Part shown: positions 8,208-17,429 of the stretch, one piece after another
Layout of the letters: every line of letters starts with the position of its first letter
How positions within the stretch are numbered: position 1 is the stretch's first letter
Origin: Baekduia soli
GTDB lineage: Bacteria; Actinomycetota; Thermoleophilia; Solirubrobacterales; Solirubrobacteraceae
Direction of reading: 5' to 3'
NCBI RefSeq assembly: GCF_007970665.1
Contig: NZ_CP042430.1
Coordinates: 496,001 to 560,000 of the forward strand
DNA: 64,000 nucleotides
Translations under genes and position numbers: made by a program
Notes under the pieces: generated by a model
Databases searched by the model: none
Told to the model about the DNA's origin: nothing
Seen by the model: the letters and a program-made list of their open reading frames with translations, nothing else

Positions 8208-9082
8208 AGGTCGCGGTCATCGCGCACGCCGGCAAGACGTTCGGCGGCGGCCTTCCCGAGCTGCGTCGCGTGCTGGCCGCCGAGGGCGTGGCCGACCCGG
8301 TCTGGTGCGAGGTCCCCAAGAGCAAGAAGGCCCCGGCGCAGGTGCGCCGCCTGCTCGGCGACGCCCCCGACGTCCTGTTCACCTGGGGCGGCGACGGCAT
8401 GGTCCAGCGCTGCGTCGACGTCATCGCGGGCTCCGACACGGCCCTGGCGATCCTGCCGGCCGGCACGTCCAACCTCTTCGCCTCCAACCTCGGCATCCCG
8501 AAGGACATCACGGAGGCCGTGCGCATCGGCCTGCGGGGCGACCGCCGCCGCGTCGACCTGGGCCGCTTCAACGGCGAGCGCTTCGCCGTCATGGCCGGCG
8601 CGGGCTTCGACGCCGAGATGATCAAGGACGCCGACGGCGCCCTGAAGGACCGGCTGGGGCGGGCGGCCTACGTGCTCACGGGCGCGGGGAACCTGCGCGC
8701 CGAGCCGTTCTCGGGCACGATCACCGTCGACGGCGTCGGCTGGTACGAGGGTCCCGCGAGCTGCATCCTGCTCGGCAACGTCGGCGACCTGTTCGGCGGC
8801 GTGGAGGTCTTCGGCGACGCCCGCCCGGACGACGGGCTGCTCGACCTGGGCGTCGTGACGGCCGAGGGGCCGGTGCAGCTCGCGCGCACGGTGCTGCGCA
8901 CCGCGGTGGGGACCGCCCACAAGTCGCCGTTCGTCCGCGTGACGAAGGCGCGCAAGGTGAAGGTCAAGCTGGATCGCAAGGTGCGCTACGAGCTCGACGG
9001 AGGCGATCGCAAGAAGGTCAAGTCCTTCAAGATCGCCGTCGAGCCCGGCGCCGTCACGGTGTGCGTCCCGCACGCCACATGA
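8204..9082 (+). CDS. diacylglycerol kinase catalytic-domain (lipid/sphingosine kinase-like) protein
   Basis: A 292-residue soluble kinase of the DAGK_cat/YegS/LCB5 family. It has the nucleotide-binding motif WGGDGMVQR near residue 65 (GGDG), LPAGTSNLFASNLGIP near residue 88, and a C-terminal beta domain ending KIAVEPGAVTVCVP. These enzymes phosphorylate diacylglycerol, ceramide-like or undecaprenol-type lipids. It overlaps the upstream PAP2 gene by 4 bp. A kinase and a phosphatase acting on the same class of lipid would make a cycle; this pairing is an inference from gene order. Confidence 0.9.
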   Translation: MKVAVIAHAGKTFGGGLPELRRVLAAEGVADPVWCEVPKSKKAPAQVRRLLGDAPDVLFTWGGDGMVQRCVDVIAGSDTALAILPAGTSNLFASNLGIPKDITEAVRIGLRGDRRRVDLGRFNGERFAVMAGAGFDAEMIKDADGALKDRLGRAAYVLTGAGNLRAEPFSGTITVDGVGWYEGPASCILLGNVGDLFGGVEVFGDARPDDGLLDLGVVTAEGPVQLARTVLRTAVGTAHKSPFVRVTKARKVKVKLDRKVRYELDGGDRKKVKSFKIAVEPGAVTVCVPHAT

Positions 9083-9104
9083 CCACGGTGGAGGAGGAAC
9101 GGCA

Positions 9105-9944
9105 ATGGCATTGATCCGCAGCGCCGGGGCCCCGGGCCTCGGCGACGCACGCCGGCAGAGCGAGCGCATGGCCAACACGCGGGGTTTCGAGGGCCTGGCT
9201 CGCGCGGGCCTGGTCGCCCGCGGCGTGGTATACGCGATCATCGGCGTCCTGGCCCTCAAGCTCGCCCTCGGCGACGGCGGCAAGGCGACCAACCAGCAGG
9301 GCGCGCTGCGCACGATCGCCCACGGGTCGTTCGGCACGACGCTGCTGATCGTCATGGCGATCGGCCTGGCCGGCTACGCCCTGTGGCGCCTGACGCGCGC
9401 GGCGCTCGGCCACGGGGCCGAGCAGCACGACGACACGATGGACCGCGTCTCCGCGCTGGCCAGCGGCATCGCCTACGCGGTGCTCTGCGTCGCGGCGGTC
9501 AAGATCGTCACCGGCGCGCACGCCGGCTCGGGGACGCCCAAGAAGGCGACGGGCGGGGTCCTGGACTGGACGGGCGGCCCGGTGCTCGTCGCGCTGGCCG
9601 GCGCGATCCTCATCGGCGTCGCCGGCTACCAGGCCTACAAGGGGCTGGCCAAGAAGTTCCTCGAGGACTCCAAGACCGGGGAGATGAGCCGCAGCGTCAA
9701 GCGCGCGTTCACCGCGCTCGGCGTGTTCGGCCACGTCGCCCGCGCCGTCGTCTTCGCCCTCATGGGCTACGGCATGATCCGCGCGGCCATCGAGTACGAC
9801 CCGCAGAAGGCCGTCGGCCTCGACGGGGCGCTGCGCAACCTGGCCAACGCGTCCTACGGCCCGTGGCTGCTCGGGCTGGTGGCCGCCGGCCTGGTCGGCT
9901 TCGCCGCCTACTCGATCGCCGACGCCCGCTACCGCAAGGTCTGA
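9105..9944 (+). CDS. DUF1206 membrane protein
   Basis: A 279-residue membrane protein made of three copies of a two-helix DUF1206 repeat. Each copy opens with a (A)RAGLVARGVVYAIIG-like helix: near residue 33, again near residue 113 (ALASGIAYAVLCVAAVK) and near residue 205 (FGHVARAVVFALMGYG). The second helix of each pair contains the GYxxYxx-type motif (GYALWRL, GYQAYKG, FAAYSIA). Function is unknown. The ATG at 9105 follows a strong ribosome-binding site (GGAGGAGGAA), 22 bp after the lipid kinase stop, so it probably closes that operon. Confidence 0.9.
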   Translation: MALIRSAGAPGLGDARRQSERMANTRGFEGLARAGLVARGVVYAIIGVLALKLALGDGGKATNQQGALRTIAHGSFGTTLLIVMAIGLAGYALWRLTRAALGHGAEQHDDTMDRVSALASGIAYAVLCVAAVKIVTGAHAGSGTPKKATGGVLDWTGGPVLVALAGAILIGVAGYQAYKGLAKKFLEDSKTGEMSRSVKRAFTALGVFGHVARAVVFALMGYGMIRAAIEYDPQKAVGLDGALRNLANASYGPWLLGLVAAGLVGFAAYSIADARYRKV

Positions 9945-9962
9945 GTCACGGAGCGCCGCGCC

Positions 9963-9997
9963 GGTCGTGCCCGGGTCAGGACGCCTCGGGCACGACC
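9963..9997. terminator. bidirectional terminator-like hairpin
   Basis: GGTCGTGCCCG (9963-9973) is perfectly complementary to CGGGCACGACC (9987-9997), giving an 11-bp stem with a 13-base loop. It lies at the convergent 3' ends of the DUF1206 and glycosyltransferase genes and includes the stop codon of the latter. There is no T-tract, as is usual in high-GC actinobacteria. Confidence 0.6.
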
Positions 9998-11694
9998 TCG
10001 GGCGTGGCCCGGATCACACCCTCCAACGGCGACGGGCCGTGCACGGCCGAACGGACGCGGCCCAGCCCGTGCCACCCGCGCGTCACGAAGCCGGTCAGCA
10101 GGATGATGTTCATGCCGCCCCAGTAGACCGCGCCGGCCAGCACGCTCACGCTCGGCACGCGCTGGTGGCCCACCGCGTAGACGAGCACCGCGAACACGGC
10201 GAGCACGAGCCCGGTCTGCGGGAGCGTGTGGCGCCAGTGCCAGCGCACGTCGTCGACCTTGCGCGTGACGCGGTAGACCGGCTTGCGGGTCCGGCCGCCG
10301 AGGACGGCCTGGACCGTGGCCCGCATGTAGATGGGTGCCATGCCCGTCCACATGATCCGCACGTGCCACAGGGCGCGCAGCCGTCGGCGCTGCCGCCGCC
10401 GCCGATCGTAGAACGGGTGGTTGACCACCAGGAGCCAGACCTCGGTGGCCAGCACGAGCGGCAGCATGTGCCCGAGGTAGCCGGCGCGCGTCGCCGCCAG
10501 AGGCGTGTAGCCCAGCAGCGAGCAGGCGATGCTGGGCAGGTAGACCAGCACCGTGAAGGCGTTGAGGTAGAACATCAACATCTCGGCGAAGTGCAGCCGC
10601 TGGCGCAGCGTGAGGCCCGACAGGCGGCCCCAGATCAGCAACCGGACCGTGTCGATCGCCCAGGTACCGCGCTGCTTGTAGACGTTCGGCACGTCCTCGG
10701 GCGAGTGCTGGCCGACGGCGCCGACGATCGGCAGGTACATCCCCGACCATCCACGCCGTAGCGCCTCGACGCCCGACTGGAGGTCCTCGACGAGGTTCCA
10801 GGTCGGGAAGTCGCCGATCTCCCGCAGCGCCGTACGGCGCCACACGACGCCCGACCCGCACGGGAACACGGCGTTGGCGGCGTTGCGGGCCAGCATCTGA
10901 CCGCGGTAGAACATCGACTCGCGGTTGTTGAAGGGGTCGCCCGCGCTGACCTGGGCCTCCTTGATCGTCTGCACGAACGCGAGTCCCCAGCGCGCCTCGA
11001 GCTGCCCGACCACCTGGCGCAGGAAGCCGTCGCTGCCCAGCTCGTCGTCGGCGTCGCGGGTCTCGATGTAGCGGATGTCCGGGTACTCGGCGTCCAGCAG
11101 CGCGACGGCCGAGTTGAGGTTGCCCGCCTTGGCGGCGCCGTCGCGGCCCGGTGCGTCACGCGGCGGGGGCTCGTGGTAGCGCACGGGGTAGGCGGCCAGC
11201 GCCGCCTCGAGCGCCGGGTCGTGGCCGTCGTCGCTGACGATGACCGTCAGCCGCTCGGCGGGCCAGTCCTGGCCCAGCACCGAGACGATGGTGCGCAGGA
11301 TCATCGGCACCGACTCGCCACACGTCGGGATGATCACCGCGACGCCGGGCTCGTCGCCCGCCGGCAGGGGGCGCCGGGGCGGCACGCGCCGCTGCCACGC
11401 GTTGGCGACCGAGACGAGGCCATAGAGCAGCGAGTACAGGTTGGCCGCGGCGAACGGGTAGGCCAGCCAGGGCAGGTGGGCGTCCAGGGACCGCAGCATC
11501 CAGGGGACGTACAGCACGGTGGTCAGGAGCAGCAGCAGCCCCGCGACCTTCACCCGCCACTGGCCCGTCAGCCCGGGGTAGTCGTCGCCGAAGGCCCGGG
11601 CGGCGGCGGCGATGGGTGCCGACGGCGCCGGTGCCGGCGCCCATGCGTGCGGCGGGGCGGACGCGGACAGGTCCGTGGATGACGCCTGGGTCAT
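9976..11694 (-). CDS. family 2 glycosyltransferase, cellulose-synthase-like
   Basis: A 572-residue processive-type GT2 enzyme in the membrane. Two N-terminal helices are followed by the cytosolic GT-A domain: VAVIIPTCGE, VIVSDDG (first Asp), ETRDADDELG (the DxD that binds UDP-sugar and metal), NLVEDLQSG (the catalytic-base TED-like motif) and KQRGTWAID (the Q(Q/R)xRW-like acceptor motif). Several C-terminal helices would form the polymer channel. The set matches BcsA/CelA-like synthases; there is no PilZ domain and no BcsB neighbour, so the polymer is unknown. I prefer the ATG at 11694; a GTG two codons upstream is possible. It runs convergent to DUF1206 and 92 bp downstream of the hydroxyacid oxidase. 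Confidence 0.88.
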   Translation of the reverse strand: MTQASSTDLSASAPPHAWAPAPAPSAPIAAAARAFGDDYPGLTGQWRVKVAGLLLLLTTVLYVPWMLRSLDAHLPWLAYPFAAANLYSLLYGLVSVANAWQRRVPPRRPLPAGDEPGVAVIIPTCGESVPMILRTIVSVLGQDWPAERLTVIVSDDGHDPALEAALAAYPVRYHEPPPRDAPGRDGAAKAGNLNSAVALLDAEYPDIRYIETRDADDELGSDGFLRQVVGQLEARWGLAFVQTIKEAQVSAGDPFNNRESMFYRGQMLARNAANAVFPCGSGVVWRRTALREIGDFPTWNLVEDLQSGVEALRRGWSGMYLPIVGAVGQHSPEDVPNVYKQRGTWAIDTVRLLIWGRLSGLTLRQRLHFAEMLMFYLNAFTVLVYLPSIACSLLGYTPLAATRAGYLGHMLPLVLATEVWLLVVNHPFYDRRRRQRRRLRALWHVRIMWTGMAPIYMRATVQAVLGGRTRKPVYRVTRKVDDVRWHWRHTLPQTGLVLAVFAVLVYAVGHQRVPSVSVLAGAVYWGGMNIILLTGFVTRGWHGLGRVRSAVHGPSPLEGVIRATPEVVPEAS

Positions 11695-11786
11695 GACCAC
11701 GGGATCGGCCGGGCCGCGCCGGCCTGGTGCCCTGTGGACCGATGTGGTGCCGGGGGATCCTCACAACTGGGGAGCGCGGGCGGTGC

Positions 11787-13001
11787 TCACGGGGCGCTCC
11801 ACGCGGGCGGGACGCGGACGACGTCGGGCCCCAGCTCGGCGAGCGAGCCGCGCCCCACGAGCGCCAGCGCGCGGTCGAGCTCGGCGGTGAAGATCTCCAG
11901 GCAGCGGCGCACGCCGGCCTCGCCGCCGGCGCCCAGCCCGTACCAGTACGGGCGCCCGATCAGGCACGCCCGCGCCCCCATGGCCATCGCCTTGAGCACG
12001 TCGGTGCCGCGGCGAACGCCGCCGTCGAGGAAGACCTCGGCGCGGTCGCCGATCGCGTCGACGATCCGCGGCAGGCGCTCGATCGTGGCGGGGGCGCCGT
12101 CGAGCTGGCGGCCGCCGTGGTTGGAGACCACGACGCCGTCGACCCCCGCGTCGACGGCGCGGCGGGCGTCGGCGACGCTCGTGATGCCCTTGACGACGAG
12201 CGGGCCGTCCCACAGCTCGCGCAGCCAGTCCAGCTCGGCCCACGTCGCGCCTGGGTTGGTCAGCCGCTGGTCCATGTACTCCATGAGCGACAGGCCGTGG
12301 CCGTCGATGCCCGGCGCGCCGCGGAGGTTGACGTAGGTGAGCTCGTCGCGCTGGGCGATGCCGTAGAGCCACCGCGGCCGGCGCGCGGCGTCCAGCGCGT
12401 TGGACAGGCCGATGCGTGGCGGCACGGCCATGCCGTTGCGCAGGTCGCGCTCGCGGCGCCCGATGACCGGGACGTCGATCGTCAGGCACAGCGCCACGCA
12501 CCCGACGGCCTTCGCGCGCTGCACGAGCGCGGCGAGGACCTCACGCGAGCTCCACAGGTAGAGCTGGAACCACAGCGGGCCCGACGAGACGGCCGCGATC
12601 TCCTCGATCGTGTAGCTCGAGGCGGTGGCGGCGACGTAGATCGAGCCCAGCGCCGAGGCGGCCCGTGCGGCCGCGAGCTCGCCCTCCAGGTGGGCCAGGC
12701 GCTGCAGGCCGGTGGGGCCGAGCACGACGGGGGACGCGACCCGCGTGCCGAGGATCGTCGTGGACAGGTCGCGGGTGGCGACGTCGCGCAGGTACTCCGG
12801 CTCCAGGCCGATCTCGCCGAAGGCGGCGCGGTTGCGCCGGACGGTGATCTCGTCCTCGGCCCCGCCCTCCACGAAGTCGTAGATGATGCGCGGCAGCCGG
12901 CGCTGGGCCTGCCGGCGCAGGTCGTCGATCGTGTGCGCGGTGGCCGGCCCGCGGGCCAGCGACCGCTTCGGGTCCAGGACGAACAGCCTGCTGAGGTCCA
13001 T
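11787..13001 (-). CDS. FMN-dependent alpha-hydroxy-acid oxidase/dehydrogenase
   Basis: A 404-residue TIM-barrel flavoenzyme of the lactate/mandelate/glycolate oxidase family. Motifs in order are PRIIYDFVEGGAEDE near residue 38, LGPTGLQRLAH, TASSYTIEEIA, WFQLYLW, VVKGITSVADA (Lys contacting FMN N1) and SNHGGRQLDG (catalytic His and substrate Arg). DGGVRRGTDVLKAMAMGA is the FMN phosphate loop. It oxidises a 2-hydroxyacid to the 2-oxoacid. It follows the giant indolepyruvate:ferredoxin oxidoreductase by 27 bp on the same strand, so its product, a 2-oxoacid, is a plausible substrate for that enzyme. The exact acid is not known. Confidence 0.9.
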   Translation of the reverse strand: MDLSRLFVLDPKRSLARGPATAHTIDDLRRQAQRRLPRIIYDFVEGGAEDEITVRRNRAAFGEIGLEPEYLRDVATRDLSTTILGTRVASPVVLGPTGLQRLAHLEGELAAARAASALGSIYVAATASSYTIEEIAAVSSGPLWFQLYLWSSREVLAALVQRAKAVGCVALCLTIDVPVIGRRERDLRNGMAVPPRIGLSNALDAARRPRWLYGIAQRDELTYVNLRGAPGIDGHGLSLMEYMDQRLTNPGATWAELDWLRELWDGPLVVKGITSVADARRAVDAGVDGVVVSNHGGRQLDGAPATIERLPRIVDAIGDRAEVFLDGGVRRGTDVLKAMAMGARACLIGRPYWYGLGAGGEAGVRRCLEIFTAELDRALALVGRGSLAELGPDVVRVPPAWSAP

Positions 13002-13028
13002 CGTGGTCGCGCTCCCGCTCCGGCCGGC

Positions 13029-16000
13029 TCAGCCGTGCACGACGTCGAGGATGGGCGGGGCGTCCAGCAGGCCGCGCAGCTCGGCCACGCGTGCCCGGTG
13101 GCGGGCGATGGCCGCCAGCTTGATCGACTCGTAGCCGCGGATCGCGTCGGGCAGGCGCGCGAGCTCCACGGCGACGGCGTGGGTCTCGGGCGTCACCCGG
13201 GCGGCCAGCTCGTCGGCCAGCGCCTCGTACTCGGCCAGCACGGCGCGCTCGGCCCGCCGCACCTCCGTGCGGCCGAACACGTCCAGCGGCGTGCCGCGCA
13301 GGCGCCGGCCCGCCCGCAGCGCCCGCAGCGCGGGGTCGAACCACGGCCCGAGCTCGAGCTTGCGCTCGTGGCCCAGGGCGCGCAGCAGCGGCGGGTGCAG
13401 GCGGTAGCTCATCCGCGCGCCGTCGCCGAACTCCGCGGCGACCTCCTCGCGCAGCCGCGGGTCCAGGTGCAGCCGGGCGACCTCGTACTCGTCCTTGTAG
13501 GCCATGAGCTTGTGCAGGGAGAACGCCACGGCCTGCGCGAGGGCATCCTCACCGGGCACGGCCCGCTCCTCGGCCGCGCGCACGCGCTCGACGCGGTCGG
13601 CGAAGCGCGTCGCGTAGGCGAGGTCCTGGTAGGCGTCGAGCTCGGCGACGCGCAGCGCGACGCTGCGGGCCAGGTCGCCGCCGGCGGCGGCGCGGACACG
13701 ATCGGCGACGCGCTGCTGCGCCGCGCCCAGGGCCGGCCCCGCCGGTGCCGCGGCCGCCGCCGGCGCGATCGCCCGCGCGAAGGCGGCGGGATCGGCGACG
13801 GCCTGGCGGCCCCGGCGCAGCGCCTGCACGTTGAGGTCGATCGCCACGCCGTTGATCGCGATGGCCTGCTCGATGCACGCGGCGTCGACGGGCAGCGCGC
13901 CGGCCTGCAGCGCCGCGCCGACCATGAGCATGTTGGCCACGACGTCGGTGCCGAACAGGCGCTCGGCGGCGGCGCCGGCGTCGAGCACGACGGCCTCCCC
14001 CGGCCGGCAGCGGTCCAGGATGCGCTGCACGAGCGCGTCGGTGGGCGGCCGGCCGGCCGCCACGTCGGCGACCATCCGCCCCGTCGGGACGCTCGTCGTG
14101 GAGACGACGGCGGTCGTGCGGCCCGGATCGGCCGCGGCGAGGTTGGCGGGCGCACCGGCGGCGATGACGTCGGCGGCCAGGAACAGGTCGCAACCCGCGG
14201 CCGACAGCCGTCCCGCCCGCTGCAGGGGCTCGGGCCCCAGGCGCAGGTCGGACACCACGGCGCCGCCCTTCTGGGCCAGGCCGGTCTGGTCGGTGCCCCG
14301 CACGTGCCAGCCGTCGAGGATCGCCGCGGTGGCCAGGACCTGGGCGACGGTCACGACGCCCGTGCCGCCGATCCCGCACAGGCGCAGCGCGAACTCGCCG
14401 CGGACGGAGGGGGCGGCGACCGGCGGCAGCGCGCCCGCGTCGAGGTCGGCCCCGCGCGCCGCGCGCGGCCGCGCGGCCGCCGGGACGATCGTCACGAATG
14501 ACGGGCAGTCGCCCTTCAGGCAGGACAGGTCCTGGTTGCAGGACGCCTGGTGGATCTGCGTCTTGCGGCCGAACTCCGTGTCGACCGGGCGCACCGACAG
14601 GCAGTTGGACTTCGTCCCGCAGTCGCCGCAGCCCTCGCACACGCGCTCGTTGATCAGCACGCGGCGGGTGGTGGCCGGCACGGTGCCGCGCTTGCGCGCG
14701 CGCCGCACCTCGGCCGCGCACTCCTGGTCGTGGATGAGCACCGTGACGCCGTCGATCGCAGCGAGCTCGGACTGCGCGGCGACGAGGCCGTCGCGATGGC
14801 GGACCTCCACGCCCTCGGGCATGCGTCCCGCCCAGCGGCCGGGGTCCTCCGTGGTCACGATGACGCGTCGCACGCCCTCGGCGAGCAGGGATCGCGCAAC
14901 GTCCGGCACGGCCATCGCGCCGGTGGCCGCCTGGCCGCCGGTCATCGAGACGTGGGCGTTGAACATCAGCTTGTAGGTCATGGTCACGCCGGCGGCCACG
15001 GCGGCGCGGACCGCGAGGCTGCCGGAGTGGTGGAACGTGCCGTCGCCCAGGTTCTGGAAGATGTGGCGGGTGTCGGTGAACGGCGCCTGGCCGATCCACT
15101 GCGCGCCCTCGCCGCCCATCTGGGTCATGCCGATGACGGTTCCGACGCCGTCGTGCTCGCCGCCCATGAAGTGCACCATCCCGTGACAGCCGATCCCGGC
15201 GGCCACCAGGGCGCCCGCCGGGGCCTTCAGCGACGAGTTGTGCGGGCAGCCCGAGCAGAAGTACGCGCCGCGCGTCACAGCGAGCGGCTCGAGGACGGCC
15301 CGCCCCCGCAGCTGCCCCACGCGACGGTCCACGGAGGCCGGCGCGCCGCGGCCGGCCAACCGGTCGCCGAGCAGCAGCGCGACGGCGTCGGCGTCCAGCT
15401 CGCCGTCGGCCCGGGCCAGCGGCGAGCCGTCGCGGTCGCGCTTGCCCACCACGGCGGGCCGCTGCCGGAGGTCGTAGAGCTCGTCCTTGACCTGGCGCTC
15501 GAGCAGCGGCTGCTTGTCCTCCAGGACCATGAGCTCGTCGAGGCCCTCGGCGAACTCCCGCACGAGCTCCCCGTCCAGGGGAAACGGCATGCGGACGTGC
15601 AAGAGCCGGACGCCCAGGCGCCCGAGGTCGTCGTCGTCGACGCCCAGGTCGGCCATGGCCTGGCGGAGGTCGACGTACGTCTTGCCCGCCGCGACGATGC
15701 CGAGCGTGTCGCCGGGCGCCGACTGCGTGATGCGGTTGAGGCCGTTGGCCCGGGCGTAGGCGATCGCGGCGGGCAGCCGCGCGTGGACGAGCGAGTGCTC
15801 GGCGGCGTGCAGCTGGGCGCCGAGGAAGACGCGCGTGGGCTCGTGGCGGTACGGGCGCCCGTCGAGGACCGCCTCGACCATCACGGGCGCCACGCGGCCG
15901 GGGCCGACCTGGACGCTGCCCGACCCGTCGGCGACGTCGTTGGCCATCTTCATGCCGACCCACAGGCCGCTGCAGCGCGACATCGCGATGCCGTGCAGCC

Positions 16001-16550
16001 CGAGGTCGAAGACCTCCTGCGGGTCCCCGGGGTAGAGCACCGGCATGAGCAGCGCGGCCAGCGTCGCCTCCGACGCCGACGGCACCGTCGAGGACTTGGC
16101 CATCGGGTCGTCGCCCACCGCGACGAGCACGCCGCCGGCCGGCGCGACGCCGCCGATGTTGCCGTGGCGCAGGGCGTCGCCGGAGCGGTCCAGGCCCGGC
16201 GCCTTGCCGTACCAGAGGCCCACCACACCCTCGTGCCGCGCCCCGGGCACGGTGTGCGCGCGCTGGCTGCCCAGGATGGCGGTCGCCGCGAGCTCCTCGT
16301 TGACCGCCGTGCGGTGCACGATGCCGCGCTCGGCCAGCAGCGCGCCGGCGCGGGCGAGCTCGAGGTCGTAGCCGCCCAGCGGCGAGCCGGGGTAGCCCGA
16401 GATGAACAGCGCGGTGTCCAGGCCGGCGCGCTCGTCGGCGGCGCGCTGCTCCAGCGGCACCCGCACGAGCGCCTGGACGCCGGTCATGAACGTCGTGCCC
16501 TCGCCGGCGTACTTGTCCGCGATCGCCGGCGGCGGGGTCATGGTGCTCAT
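13029..16550 (-). CDS. indolepyruvate ferredoxin oxidoreductase, fused alpha-beta-gamma type
   Basis: A 1173-residue single-chain 2-oxoacid:ferredoxin oxidoreductase. The N-terminal pyrimidine-binding region has FISGYPGSPLGGYD near residue 45. CSGCPHN near residue 428 and the following GDGTFHHSG are the thiamine diphosphate region. A [4Fe-4S] site CEGCGDCGTKSNC lies near residues 637-650, with further cysteines in the segment SCNQDLSCLKGDCPS. The gamma domain starts at GIGGTGVVT, and the DUF6537-like tail ends in SIKLAAIARHRA. It decarboxylates aryl- or branched 2-oxoacids to the acyl-CoA and reduces ferredoxin. I start at the ATG at 16550, which has GGAGGAG nine bases upstream, 13 bp after the HpcH aldolase stop. 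Confidence 0.93.
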   Translation of the reverse strand: MSTMTPPPAIADKYAGEGTTFMTGVQALVRVPLEQRAADERAGLDTALFISGYPGSPLGGYDLELARAGALLAERGIVHRTAVNEELAATAILGSQRAHTVPGARHEGVVGLWYGKAPGLDRSGDALRHGNIGGVAPAGGVLVAVGDDPMAKSSTVPSASEATLAALLMPVLYPGDPQEVFDLGLHGIAMSRCSGLWVGMKMANDVADGSGSVQVGPGRVAPVMVEAVLDGRPYRHEPTRVFLGAQLHAAEHSLVHARLPAAIAYARANGLNRITQSAPGDTLGIVAAGKTYVDLRQAMADLGVDDDDLGRLGVRLLHVRMPFPLDGELVREFAEGLDELMVLEDKQPLLERQVKDELYDLRQRPAVVGKRDRDGSPLARADGELDADAVALLLGDRLAGRGAPASVDRRVGQLRGRAVLEPLAVTRGAYFCSGCPHNSSLKAPAGALVAAGIGCHGMVHFMGGEHDGVGTVIGMTQMGGEGAQWIGQAPFTDTRHIFQNLGDGTFHHSGSLAVRAAVAAGVTMTYKLMFNAHVSMTGGQAATGAMAVPDVARSLLAEGVRRVIVTTEDPGRWAGRMPEGVEVRHRDGLVAAQSELAAIDGVTVLIHDQECAAEVRRARKRGTVPATTRRVLINERVCEGCGDCGTKSNCLSVRPVDTEFGRKTQIHQASCNQDLSCLKGDCPSFVTIVPAAARPRAARGADLDAGALPPVAAPSVRGEFALRLCGIGGTGVVTVAQVLATAAILDGWHVRGTDQTGLAQKGGAVVSDLRLGPEPLQRAGRLSAAGCDLFLAADVIAAGAPANLAAADPGRTTAVVSTTSVPTGRMVADVAAGRPPTDALVQRILDRCRPGEAVVLDAGAAAERLFGTDVVANMLMVGAALQAGALPVDAACIEQAIAINGVAIDLNVQALRRGRQAVADPAAFARAIAPAAAAAPAGPALGAAQQRVADRVRAAAGGDLARSVALRVAELDAYQDLAYATRFADRVERVRAAEERAVPGEDALAQAVAFSLHKLMAYKDEYEVARLHLDPRLREEVAAEFGDGARMSYRLHPPLLRALGHERKLELGPWFDPALRALRAGRRLRGTPLDVFGRTEVRRAERAVLAEYEALADELAARVTPETHAVAVELARLPDAIRGYESIKLAAIARHRARVAELRGLLDAPPILDVVHG

Positions 16551-16563
16551 CCTCGTCTCCTCC

Positions 16564-17343
16564 TCACGCGCCGCGGGCCGCGGCGAGCATCTCGCGCGGG
16601 ACCCGGGACAGGATCTCACCGTCGGCCACCAGCCCGAGGAACTCGAAGCCCTCGGCGGCCCAGTCGGGGATGTGCGCGGTGGCCGGAAACGTGCCGACGG
16701 CGCAGCCGGCGGCGCGGCAGGCGTCGCGCACGGTCAGCATGTACGCCCGGACCTCCGGGTCGTCGATGGTGAACGTCGGCGGCCGGCCGATGGAGATCGC
16801 GAGGTCCAGCGGGCCGATGAACACCCCATGGACGCCGTCGACGGCCACGATCGCCTCGATGTTCTCCACGGCCCGCACGGTCTCGGCCATCACGATGCAG
16901 ATCGCGGTGTCGTCCCCGACCGCCGTGCTGAACGGCGGCGACGCCAGCGCCGCGCGCGTCGGCCCGAAGCTGCGGGTGCCCGCCGGCCCGTACCGGCACG
17001 CCGCCACGGCGCGGGCGGCCTGCTCGGCGTCGTCGACCATGGGGACGATGACCCCGTTGGCGCCGAGGTCCAGGGCGGTGCCGATCGCCGGCCCGTCGTT
17101 GCTCGCCACCCGGACGATGGCGGGCGTGCGCGAGATGGCCGCCGCGCGCAGCAGCCCGGGGAGCGTCGCGGCGTCGGCGTAGCCGTGCTGGCCGTCGAGG
17201 ACGATCCAGTCCGGGCCCGCGGCGCAGAGCAGCTCGACGACGTGGGGGCTCCCCGAGGCGACCCACGCCCCGAACGTCGCCTGACCCGAGTCCCAGCGCC
17301 GCCTCAGCTCGCGGCTCGTCTCGAGCACGCTCCAGTCCGACAT
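16564..17343 (-). CDS. HpcH/HpaI aldolase family protein
   Basis: A 259-residue class II pyruvate aldolase fold. Visible marks are FGAWVASGSPHVVELL near residue 25, DWIVLDGQHG, a metal-binding VMAETVRAVENIE near residue 145 and GVHGVFIGPLDLAISIG near residue 170. These enzymes cleave 4-hydroxy-2-oxoacids to pyruvate or glyoxylate and an aldehyde. The ATG at 17343 lies after GAGAGGACGG. It is the first gene of a three-gene reverse operon with the ferredoxin oxidoreductase and the FMN oxidase, which together suggests breakdown of 2-oxo and 2-hydroxy acids, possibly aromatic ones. Confidence 0.9.
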   Translation of the reverse strand: MSDWSVLETSRELRRRWDSGQATFGAWVASGSPHVVELLCAAGPDWIVLDGQHGYADAATLPGLLRAAAISRTPAIVRVASNDGPAIGTALDLGANGVIVPMVDDAEQAARAVAACRYGPAGTRSFGPTRAALASPPFSTAVGDDTAICIVMAETVRAVENIEAIVAVDGVHGVFIGPLDLAISIGRPPTFTIDDPEVRAYMLTVRDACRAAGCAVGTFPATAHIPDWAAEGFEFLGLVADGEILSRVPREMLAAARGA

Positions 17344-17419
17344 CGCCACCGTCCTCTCGGTCCCCTGCGGGTGCCCTGGGTTCGATCCGGCGTGCCGCGA
17401 CGCAACGCCGCCGTTGTAC

Positions 17420-17429
17420 CGACCGGTCG
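17420..17429. promoter_or_regulatory. possible operator palindrome upstream of the aldolase operon
   Basis: CGACCGGTCG is a perfect 10-bp palindrome inside GTACCGACCGGTCGCCGAAC, 76 bp upstream of the aldolase start. Its ACCGACCGGT core resembles TetR-type operators. The 278-bp intergenic space (17344-17621) otherwise shows no gene. The palindrome is short for a GC-rich genome, so it is a weak call. Confidence 0.25.

Noticed and set aside
4748-9082. 1444-codon open frame on the + strand
   Set aside because: Its C-terminal part is simply the lipid-kinase-like gene (8204-9082); the upstream 1150 codons are an Arg/Pro-rich shadow of the dehydrogenase and PAP2 genes.
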